Source: an uncultured Muribaculaceae bacterium (GTDB lineage: Bacteria > Bacteroidota > Bacteroidia > Bacteroidales > Muribaculaceae). From it: a DNA stretch of 47,169 nucleotides. Every line of letters begins with the position of its first letter. Position 1 is the first letter of the stretch. The position numbers and the translations under genes are program-made. Location: positions 1 through 47,169 of the forward strand of contig CANRPJ010000024.1 in the NCBI GenBank assembly GCA_947632485.1, in the 5' to 3' direction. Of this stretch, positions 24,769 through 31,479 are shown piece by piece. The notes below the pieces were generated by a model. The model was not told where the DNA came from and searched no databases. It was given only the letters and a program-made list of their open reading frames with translations.

Positions 24769-25997
24769 AGCAACTCGTTAATTGAAATAGTTTTGTTAAT
24801 TCCATTGAAGCACTTGTGTGGAACTAATTCCACTACAGCATCGTAATCATCGATGGAGAACATCTCTGTTTTGACAGTTATGCCATACTCATTAAATGCC
24901 TTATCCGCGTCTACGTATGGGTCGAAGCAATCTACCTGTTTAAAATGTTTTTCTAATTCTGTAATAACGTCACTGACTTTTGTGTTTCGGATGTCCTTAC
25001 AATCTGCTTTATACGAGAACCCAAGTATAAGAATCTTCATAGTCGGCAGGTCTCCTTTTACAATGTCCGCGAGTCTCTTAACTATATTCTCAGCTACTTT
25101 TTTAACGACTCTTTCATTAATATTACGTGCAACAGTAACCAAGGGAAGTTGCAAACCTTTTGATGAACTTCTGGCCAACAGATAATAAGGGTCAACACCG
25201 ATGCAATGACCGCCAACGAGTCCAGGGTGGACTTTTGCAAAATTCCACTTTGTTGAGGCACATTCAGTGACTTCTTGAATATCAATTCCCTCAACATTAC
25301 AATATTCGGAATATTGGTTTGCAAGAGCGATCAATACATCTCGTTGGACGTTTTCATACAACTTTGCAGCTTCAGCAACTTTGATTGAAGGTGCTGGAAC
25401 AATCTGGCAGCCAAGGCCCCTTTCATATAATGAGGTAAGGTGGAGGAGTGTATCAGCATTTGAAGCAGCCAGAATTTTAGGCACTGTGTTGATGCTGTGT
25501 TGCGAATCGCCAACGTTTATTCTTTCCGGTGAATAGCCAACGAAAAAATCAATATTTACTTTCAATCCGGATTCTTCTTCCAAGATTGGAATACATACTT
25601 CCTCCGTAGTCCCCGGCGCTACCGTTGACTCAAAAACCACAGAAGTCCCTTTAGATATTATGTGCCCAATGTTATCGCATATTTCTTTTAACGCCTGAAT
25701 GTCAGGAATATTATCCTTGTCAACTGGTGTTGGAGCAGCCACGATCAGAACTGAATAATTCTTAAGTTCATTCCAATCCGATGTCAATTCAACATTTTCT
25801 AATCTTCGTAACAAAGACTTAGACACACAATCTTTTGCATCTTCAGAATTTTTTAACTGTCTAATTCTTGATTTATCTATATCAAATCCACAGGTAGGAT
25901 AGGTTTCTGCGAAATGACACAGCAAAGGCAAACCGACATAGCCAAGACCTATGACGGCTACCTTTTCGTGGTATTTATTAGCGTTTTGGGTATCCAT
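24765..25997 (-). CDS. UDP-sugar 6-dehydrogenase, TviB/WbpO-like
   Basis: 410 residues. NAD-binding VAVIGLGYVGLPLL (14-26), APTPVDKDNIPD (88-99), STVAPGTTEE, the central-helix Glu/Lys region (SIKVAEAAKLYENVQRD) and the catalytic Cys in GGHCIGVDPYYL (C265). The YSPERINVGD motif and the length place it in the UDP-N-acetyl-hexosamine 6-dehydrogenase branch (TviB/WbpO, Vi-antigen type) rather than plain UDP-glucose dehydrogenase. It makes UDP-HexNAcA from UDP-HexNAc with two NAD+. It is the first biosynthetic gene of the train, 42 bp after the unknown gene at 26040. No separate promoter is clear. Confidence 0.9.
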   Translation of the reverse strand: MDTQNANKYHEKVAVIGLGYVGLPLLCHFAETYPTCGFDIDKSRIRQLKNSEDAKDCVSKSLLRRLENVELTSDWNELKNYSVLIVAAPTPVDKDNIPDIQALKEICDNIGHIISKGTSVVFESTVAPGTTEEVCIPILEEESGLKVNIDFFVGYSPERINVGDSQHSINTVPKILAASNADTLLHLTSLYERGLGCQIVPAPSIKVAEAAKLYENVQRDVLIALANQYSEYCNVEGIDIQEVTECASTKWNFAKVHPGLVGGHCIGVDPYYLLARSSSKGLQLPLVTVARNINERVVKKVAENIVKRLADIVKGDLPTMKILILGFSYKADCKDIRNTKVSDVITELEKHFKQVDCFDPYVDADKAFNEYGITVKTEMFSIDDYDAVVELVPHKCFNGINKTISINELL

Positions 25998-26039
25998 TTA
26001 TATTATTATACCAAAGTCAAACTGGATGTAAACATTTAC

Positions 26040-27044
26040 CTACCTCAAAAATGGCAACTCTGGTTTAAGCACAGCGTACAGGAGTTTGTAGGTGCTTGAT
26101 TGACCTAAAGTAATACCAAGCATTAGAAGGGCTGGATTCAAAAATTTTGAATCGAAATTATTTGTAACACTCTCTGTGAATGCCTGTGTTGGCTTGCCAC
26201 CTATAAGAGTTCCATCCTCGGAAGCGTTAGACAACATATCCAACAAAATGAAGTATAGCGGTGCTATTCTCCAAAAATCCTTATAGCCCTTATCGGCAGC
26301 CTTCACAAAGTTGGTGGATGTACTTAGACAATCAACCAATTTGTTATAAGTCGGACTCTCACATTCCAGTATGACCTTGCCGGAAGTGGTCGTTTTTTGG
26401 TCTTTCATATCGACACGTCCTTTGGTGAAATTTTGCACCACCGACATAGTATCAAGGAATGCTCCCCTTGTATCATTTGGATATATCTGATTGCGAGTGT
26501 ATGTGAGAAGATATTCCCAGATAGATGATGGTTGTTGATTGCCGTTTTCATCCATTATGAGTGCAACTACTTCTGGGAGATTCTTTTTGGGGAATTTCTT
26601 GATGGATTTCCACAAATCGGTTGTCTCGAAAATACAAGAAATGTTTTCGATCCCTTTAGCAGCGTTCTGAACAGCTGCATACTCCAGATAATCACCGTAT
26701 ATGGCTGAAAAGATCGGTTGTTCAAGCTTAACCTCCGGAACTAAAGACAACCCCATTCGGTAGGAGTCTTCGTCCAATGGAATAATTGATACCAGGTCTG
26801 TTATATTCAAACCTTTTGACAATACCTTATTGTTTGTCACGCAATACAGCAAGAAGTAATTTATGCTATATTCAATAGAAGGCGTTTTTTTGAAAACTTC
26901 AAGTACAACGTTGGTTTTGGTTGTGAGAGAAGATAAATCCCCATTAAACTGTATGGAGGATGAGGGATAGATGATGCCGTTCTTAAAAAGTTCAACGACT
27001 TCATCACGCCTAACAAGTACTAAGTGGTTATATTTCGCTGCCAT
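26040..27044 (-). CDS. Hypothetical protein in Hsp70-helicase operon, 334 aa
   Basis: No family recognised. Soluble, no signal peptide. The N-terminal half has alternating strands and helices (YNHLVLVRRDEVVELFKNGIIYPSSSIQF, then VVLEVFKKTPSIEYSINYFLLYC). The C-terminal half is helical (FWRIAPLYFILLDMLSNAS; SKFLNPALLMLGITLGQSSTYKLLYAVLKPELPFLR). The ATG at 27044 is used. An in-frame TTG at 27056 is possible and would overlap the helicase gene. It is translated directly after the helicase-like gene (5-bp gap), so the two probably act together. It may be the specificity or effector partner of the Hsp70-helicase pair. Confidence 0.65.
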   Translation of the reverse strand: MAAKYNHLVLVRRDEVVELFKNGIIYPSSSIQFNGDLSSLTTKTNVVLEVFKKTPSIEYSINYFLLYCVTNNKVLSKGLNITDLVSIIPLDEDSYRMGLSLVPEVKLEQPIFSAIYGDYLEYAAVQNAAKGIENISCIFETTDLWKSIKKFPKKNLPEVVALIMDENGNQQPSSIWEYLLTYTRNQIYPNDTRGAFLDTMSVVQNFTKGRVDMKDQKTTTSGKVILECESPTYNKLVDCLSTSTNFVKAADKGYKDFWRIAPLYFILLDMLSNASEDGTLIGGKPTQAFTESVTNNFDSKFLNPALLMLGITLGQSSTYKLLYAVLKPELPFLR

Positions 27045-27049
27045 AGTTC

Positions 27050-28219
27050 TTACCAATCGTCCTCGTCATCCGAGTTGTTAAATATACTGGGGCCTTTAGC
27101 CATATCTTTGAAATCAATGAATTGGCAGACCTCTTTGTTATTGAAAAATGTTTGAAGGAAACGATTCATGTTGGTTGTATATGAGAGAGTCAAGTCTTTT
27201 CTACTTCTTGACATTGCAACCATAAATAAACGTGGGTCATCCTCTGATCCGTAGCCTTGATTGCAGAAAGGCATAAAAACCTTGTCAAAGTCAAGACCTT
27301 TTGAACTGTGATATGTTGAAAGAATGATTTTGTCAGAATCGGTTACTAATGACCCAAAACCATTGGTGATACACTGCATCTTCACGCCATGTCTTTCTAG
27401 ATATTGGTTCAGCAGGCCATAATTTGGCTTACCATATTGTCTATCCTGACTGAAGTCAAAAGCACTAACTCCAGCTGCTTGCAGATAAAGATTGACAAAA
27501 TTTTCTATCTTGTTATGCGTAGGGAGCAATACTGCTACACTCTCGCCAAAGTTGAGAGCAGTTTTGGCATCTTCCATTATACGTTTTACTTCGTCGGACT
27601 GATCTATGCAATGCCATAGATAGACTGGTTTATGTTTTTTTAGCATGGAAGACTTTTCAGCAAGCATTCTCATTCCGGGCAAAAAACAGTTGATACCTTT
27701 TATGATATACTTGTTGAGTCTATGAAGTATGGTTAATTCCGTGGTTGCCGGTGTTAGTAGTCCTTTCAGTTCCTCCGGGCCAATAGTGGGCTCGTTATTT
27801 GGCAATGTTTCATAGATAGACTGGTTTGGATCTCCACCAACAACCACTCGTTTGGCTCGTTTCGCCATAAGTTCTATAAGACTACGGGAAACGTCCTGTA
27901 CCTCATCACATATAATGAAGTCATACGGACCTATATAATTCCTTCTGAAATCATCGTATGTAACAACAGTCACATTATTTATTCCCAATTCATTCAGGGC
28001 TGATTCAATCATCTTTATCAATGAGTGTGTAAACTCAACAAAGAGAATGCTTGCATCTGGTTTCTTGTCTCTGATTGTCTTTACTGCATATAGGAGACAT
28101 ACGCTTTTCCCGGAACCGGGAAAGCCGGAGATGTAAACATTTCCGTTCTCAGTCCAAACTTTATTGCGAAAGTCTGTCTGCTCCTTTACCAAGTCATTCT
28201 CACCGGGTAGCCACTTCAT
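27050..28219 (-). CDS. Small superfamily 1 (UvrD/Rep-like) helicase or ATPase
   Basis: 389 residues, about half the size of UvrD. Walker A GFPGSGKS (32-39), Walker B and Q-type motif FIICDEVQDVS (D105, E106), GGDPNQSIYE (motif III, GDxxQ), the later ILSTYHSSKGLDFDKVFMPF (motif V) and FMVAMSRSRKDLTLSYT (motif VI, the arginine finger region) are all present. The 1B/2B subdomains are reduced. The tail is acidic (DDEDDW). Minimal SF1 helicases of this kind occur in several bacterial defence and repair systems. Its start overlaps the Hsp70 stop (TAATG). Whether it unwinds nucleic acid or only translocates is open. Confidence 0.85.
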   Translation of the reverse strand: MKWLPGENDLVKEQTDFRNKVWTENGNVYISGFPGSGKSVCLLYAVKTIRDKKPDASILFVEFTHSLIKMIESALNELGINNVTVVTYDDFRRNYIGPYDFIICDEVQDVSRSLIELMAKRAKRVVVGGDPNQSIYETLPNNEPTIGPEELKGLLTPATTELTILHRLNKYIIKGINCFLPGMRMLAEKSSMLKKHKPVYLWHCIDQSDEVKRIMEDAKTALNFGESVAVLLPTHNKIENFVNLYLQAAGVSAFDFSQDRQYGKPNYGLLNQYLERHGVKMQCITNGFGSLVTDSDKIILSTYHSSKGLDFDKVFMPFCNQGYGSEDDPRLFMVAMSRSRKDLTLSYTTNMNRFLQTFFNNKEVCQFIDFKDMAKGPSIFNNSDDEDDW

Positions 28220-30642
28220 TATTCTGCATTTTTATTTGTTCCGAAAAGGGTCTTATCAAGAGAATAGCCTCGTGATTGGGTGTTTTTGCGACGCTCATCT
28301 TGGAGTTTGGAAACAATATCTGTTTCGCCCATTTCTCGGGCGACTGAAATAAACCAGCCCTTTTCGCAGTCGCTGAGATTGCTTCTTTCCCAGTCTCTGC
28401 TGAAGAGGTTGAATGCTCTTTGATAATATTCCTTTGCTCGCTCGCCATTCTTTTCCGCTTTCTCCAAGTCTGCCAAGACAGTAAGGGCAATGGCATAATC
28501 GCCTCTTAGTTCTACTGCTTTCTCCAAATACGGACGTGCATTTTTATAATCTCCTATGCAAATGAGATCGTGTCCAAGATTATTATTGACAGTAGCGTTG
28601 TTAGGCTCATTCTTAAGAGCTTTGCGGAAATAGGCTATCGCACGATTGTAATTTCCGCTATTGTGAAAAAGAACACCGATGCGATTATACAAGGAGTTTG
28701 TGGGATAATACTGAATACGCTCTTCCAGCGTCTCAGCTGCCATAAACTCTTGATTGTTATCTTCATAAGCACGGCTCAGTGCATCAAGTGCTGAAGCCGT
28801 AGGTTTATTACCGTTGTTTTCAGCCGATACATAAGATGCCCTTTGAGCTTTCAAGACTTTGGCTTCGCCATCGGTCAACGCCATGTTGTCTAATGGGTTT
28901 TCGCATACGGCATCCCATTCTTGGCCAAGTGCCTCTGCCTTGACTCTCAAAATTTTGTCACTATCCATATTGAAATGGAGTGTAACCGGGGTATTCTCTG
29001 GAAAGATTTCTCCGTTTTGACGGCTAAGTTTGAGATTATGTAGCATCTTCTTGTCGCTACCAACGCATACCGGAATTTCTATTTCCTTATAGGTTCTGTC
29101 TCCAGTAGTGAAAACATCCTCTACTGTTGCTGAAAATGGCACTTCAGTTCCGGCTGGAATCACAGGCACATTGCCATTTTGAGATATAACAATTATCGAT
29201 TCTCCCACGATTGGACGAACAGCCTGAATGTCGAATGCGTTAGTGAGGATTGAATGTATTGATGCTCCTTGTGAAACAAGAGCCTGCAACTCACGAGGAA
29301 TCATCACGGTGGCTTCACTGAAAATCTTCTTTAACTTTTGCTGGACAAAGGGATTCTTTGAACTACCGCCAATCATAATCACATAGTCAACCTCGTTTTT
29401 ATCAACGTGTGCCTTTGTAAGAGCAGTGTTGATAGCAGTCTGAACGCTGTTGTAACGTTTTTGTTGACCTTTTATAGTATATGCCCCGAGGTTAGCAAAT
29501 AGTGGAGTCTTAAAAAAGACTTTCATCGTGTTGATGAAGTCGGCATAACTTATCCAAAGTTTGTCAATGGTAAGTGTTCCGCTATTTGTTGGAATAGAAA
29601 GGTCGCTTGTGTCAATCTCTATACCATTTCCGGCTGCAACAACCTCGTCCATGACATCGGGGTCAGAAAGAAGATAGTTAAAGTCAGTTTCACATAGACG
29701 TTTCTTCATATTCTCTGCAATTCCAAGCATTTGATTGGCTACTGCTTCTTTCTGTTTGCTCGTCAGGAAATCGTTTTCACCATCAAGGTTGTTGGCTTTG
29801 AGCAACTGTGGCAGTAAGAAATTGTTGGCGATATAACGGTCAATGTCATTGCCTCCCAATTCGGCGAACTGTGAGATGGAAAGGTTGTTGGAATGCATAC
29901 CATGATGGTCGGCAGTTATCTCCAGCAAAGAAATATCACAAGTGCCGGCACCAAAGTCAAATACAAGTACTTTGGGATTGTATTCCGGACTCATTTCAAT
30001 TGGTGCGGTTTCTCCGCTGTTTATATAACCAAGGAAAGCGGCGTTAGGCTCATCGATGAAAAGAGAACCATCAACAATAATGTCGTTCTCTTCAAGAGCT
30101 TTCATTAAATCATTGCGCTGGTTGCTCTCAAATGAAGCCGGGATACTGACGGCATACTTTATCTTCTTCGGCAAACCTCTCTCAGCTATTGCTTTTTCGA
30201 TAGAACGTTTCAAGAATTTGAAAAACTGACGTGTAGCGTCTTGTGGTGATTTAATTTTACTCTGCAGACTCTCATACCAACGGGGGCCGAGATCCTTGCC
30301 CAGTTCCATTTTGAATGAATGCCACAAGTTAACTCCAAAAGTGTAATCGGGATTCCATTTAAGGTCATAAGCACCTTGCCCATAGAGAGGCTTACCGGTT
30401 GCTTGATTTATAGCAATGACTGTAGGGAAAAGTTCTCCATACATATCGGCACCAAATTTATCTTTCTGAGGAAGTTGGAGACTTTCACATTCGATGTCTC
30501 CTGTAACAGGATTATATGTGGACATTGAGACAACGGTAGTACTTGTGCCGAAGTCTATACCCACAAAAGTGGTATCTTGTGAAAGGAAACCGATTCCTTC
30601 TTCTATGTGAAATAGCTTTGTCAGCTTTAGGGAGTCGCTCAT
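28219..30642 (-). CDS. Hsp70-family chaperone with C-terminal TPR domain
   Basis: 807 residues. The actin-like ATPase begins at residue 26: VGIDFGTSTTVVS (phosphate 1), then SIPASFESNQRNDLMKALEE, FIDEPNAAFLGY, VFDFGAGTCDISLLEI (phosphate 2), and VIMIGGSSKNPFVQQKL (adenosine motif). The beta region after about residue 450 (IIVISQNGNVPVIPAGTEVPF) is short. The usual lid is replaced by TPR repeats at about 640-750 (LYNRIGVLFHNSGNYNRAIAYFRKAL, NNLGHDLICIGDYKNARPYLEKAV). This is not housekeeping DnaK. Fusion to TPR suggests a client-specific or signalling chaperone. It is first in an operon with the helicase and an unknown gene. Confidence 0.9.
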   Translation of the reverse strand: MSDSLKLTKLFHIEEGIGFLSQDTTFVGIDFGTSTTVVSMSTYNPVTGDIECESLQLPQKDKFGADMYGELFPTVIAINQATGKPLYGQGAYDLKWNPDYTFGVNLWHSFKMELGKDLGPRWYESLQSKIKSPQDATRQFFKFLKRSIEKAIAERGLPKKIKYAVSIPASFESNQRNDLMKALEENDIIVDGSLFIDEPNAAFLGYINSGETAPIEMSPEYNPKVLVFDFGAGTCDISLLEITADHHGMHSNNLSISQFAELGGNDIDRYIANNFLLPQLLKANNLDGENDFLTSKQKEAVANQMLGIAENMKKRLCETDFNYLLSDPDVMDEVVAAGNGIEIDTSDLSIPTNSGTLTIDKLWISYADFINTMKVFFKTPLFANLGAYTIKGQQKRYNSVQTAINTALTKAHVDKNEVDYVIMIGGSSKNPFVQQKLKKIFSEATVMIPRELQALVSQGASIHSILTNAFDIQAVRPIVGESIIVISQNGNVPVIPAGTEVPFSATVEDVFTTGDRTYKEIEIPVCVGSDKKMLHNLKLSRQNGEIFPENTPVTLHFNMDSDKILRVKAEALGQEWDAVCENPLDNMALTDGEAKVLKAQRASYVSAENNGNKPTASALDALSRAYEDNNQEFMAAETLEERIQYYPTNSLYNRIGVLFHNSGNYNRAIAYFRKALKNEPNNATVNNNLGHDLICIGDYKNARPYLEKAVELRGDYAIALTVLADLEKAEKNGERAKEYYQRAFNLFSRDWERSNLSDCEKGWFISVAREMGETDIVSKLQDERRKNTQSRGYSLDKTLFGTNKNAE

Positions 30643-30663
30643 AATTGATGTTTTGTTTTTCTA

Positions 30664-30691
30664 TATATACCAGATTTTGGAAAAAGGTCAA
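30664..30691 (-). promoter_or_regulatory. TTGACC-16-TATATA promoter candidate of the Hsp70 operon
   Basis: The minus strand has TTGACC (30691-30686), a 16-bp spacer and TATATA (30669-30664), 21 bp before the ATG. There is no TAnnTTTG element. The form resembles a classical -35/-10 promoter and two others at 39612 and 40560. Confidence 0.45.
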
Positions 30692-30927
30692 CAGTTCGAT
30701 TTAACTTTTACTTTATGAGTGGGTATGGTTTCTGTGTTTAGTAAGTCTTTGGGATTAACTCTTAAATGTGTGGCTATTTCAAAAAGGACTTCAATACTTG
30801 GCTGTCGTCGGTTACAAACATATGAATTGACCACGCAAAAACTCTTACCGAGCCTTTCGGCCAACCATGTTTGCTTGACTCCTTGTTTTTCCATTACTTC
30901 CTTAATGCGATTAAATTGTTTCTCCAT
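30688..30927 (-). CDS. XRE/Cro-type HTH regulator, 79 aa
   Basis: A single HTH_3 domain: IKEVMEKQGVKQTWLAERLGKSFCVVNSYVCNRRQPSIEVLFEIATHLRVNPKDLL. The recognition helix has Cys and Val where Ser/Thr are usual, and the turn VCNRRQPS is standard. The tail is short and basic. It lies 45 bp upstream of the Hsp70 gene in the same direction, and the Hsp70 promoter candidate overlaps its last codons. It probably represses its own promoter (30951-30981) and possibly the long operon downstream. Divergent to the small membrane protein gene at 31054. Confidence 0.85.
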   Translation of the reverse strand: MEKQFNRIKEVMEKQGVKQTWLAERLGKSFCVVNSYVCNRRQPSIEVLFEIATHLRVNPKDLLNTETIPTHKVKVKSNC

Positions 30928-30950
30928 TGATTCTATATTAAAATTCGCTA

Positions 30951-30981
30951 CAAAGATATAAAATAATTTGCTATATTCAAA
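30951..30981 (-). promoter_or_regulatory. Promoter of the XRE regulator gene
   Basis: The minus strand has -33 TTTG (30981-30978), a 19-bp spacer and -7 TATCTTTG (30958-30951), an ideal Bacteroidetes promoter 23 bp before the ATG at 30927. Confidence 0.8.
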
Positions 30982-31023
30982 ATAATTTTTGAGCTATGAT
31001 TCCTGATACTCAGATATTTTGTG

Positions 31024-31031
31024 TAAATTTG
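31024..31031 (+). promoter_or_regulatory. -7 promoter element of the 141-aa gene
   Basis: TAAATTTG fits TAnnTTTG, 22 bp before the ATG at 31054. The -33 element is not clear. Confidence 0.55.
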
Positions 31032-31053
31032 TATTCTAAATACCAATAGATAT

Positions 31054-31479
31054 ATGAAATTATTCATTGTAATACTCTTTGTGCTATGGCTTTTGAGCTA
31101 TCGGAGGTTCCGGAGGAGGTATAAGATGAACAGAATGCTTTGTGCTATGTTGGCACAAAGGTATGAGGAGATGCCGAATCCTCAGAATGAGTGTGAGTAT
31201 GCTTCGGCATTGATGCTTTGTCAGCAGTATCTATCTGCTCTGGAGTTGTTTGAGGATTTGAAGCGAAAGGGATTTGGAATGCAATTCAGTTTTTTAGACG
31301 AAAATATCAAATTTTGTCAGAAGGCTTTACCATGGAGTTCCGGAGTGAAAAATCACAACGGTAGCTGGATTCACAATTTTCTTCTTGTGCGTTTCGGAGG
31401 TAGAAGAATGGTGTCAATTTCGCAAGATTCTTATCTTGAGTTCAATGCAATGCTCCGTACAATGGCGCGTAATCGTTAG
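31054..31479 (+). CDS. Membrane-anchored protein of 141 aa with TPR-like helices
   Basis: Residues 1-18 are a hydrophobic anchor (MKLFIVILFVLWLLSYRRF) followed at once by a strongly basic stretch (RRFRRRYK). By the positive-inside rule the body is cytoplasmic. Residues 40-75 look like one TPR-type helix pair (CEYASALMLCQQYLSALELFEDLKRKG). The rest has short strands (WIHNFLLVRFGGRRMVSIS). No family recognised. The stop TAG (31477-31479) overlaps the stop of the CHAT gene on the other strand. It lies between the XRE-Hsp70 block and the caspase-fold module. Confidence 0.6.
   Translation: MKLFIVILFVLWLLSYRRFRRRYKMNRMLCAMLAQRYEEMPNPQNECEYASALMLCQQYLSALELFEDLKRKGFGMQFSFLDENIKFCQKALPWSSGVKNHNGSWIHNFLLVRFGGRRMVSISQDSYLEFNAMLRTMARNR

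Noticed and set aside
14057..25997. Ordinary capsular polysaccharide locus
   Set aside because: There is no flippase, polymerase, Wza/Wzc-type export gene, UpxY/UpxZ regulator or initiating phosphoglycosyltransferase. Five radical SAM genes are atypical.
28219..30642. Housekeeping DnaK
   Set aside because: It has a TPR region instead of the lid, lacks DnaJ/GrpE neighbours and differs in many conserved DnaK positions.
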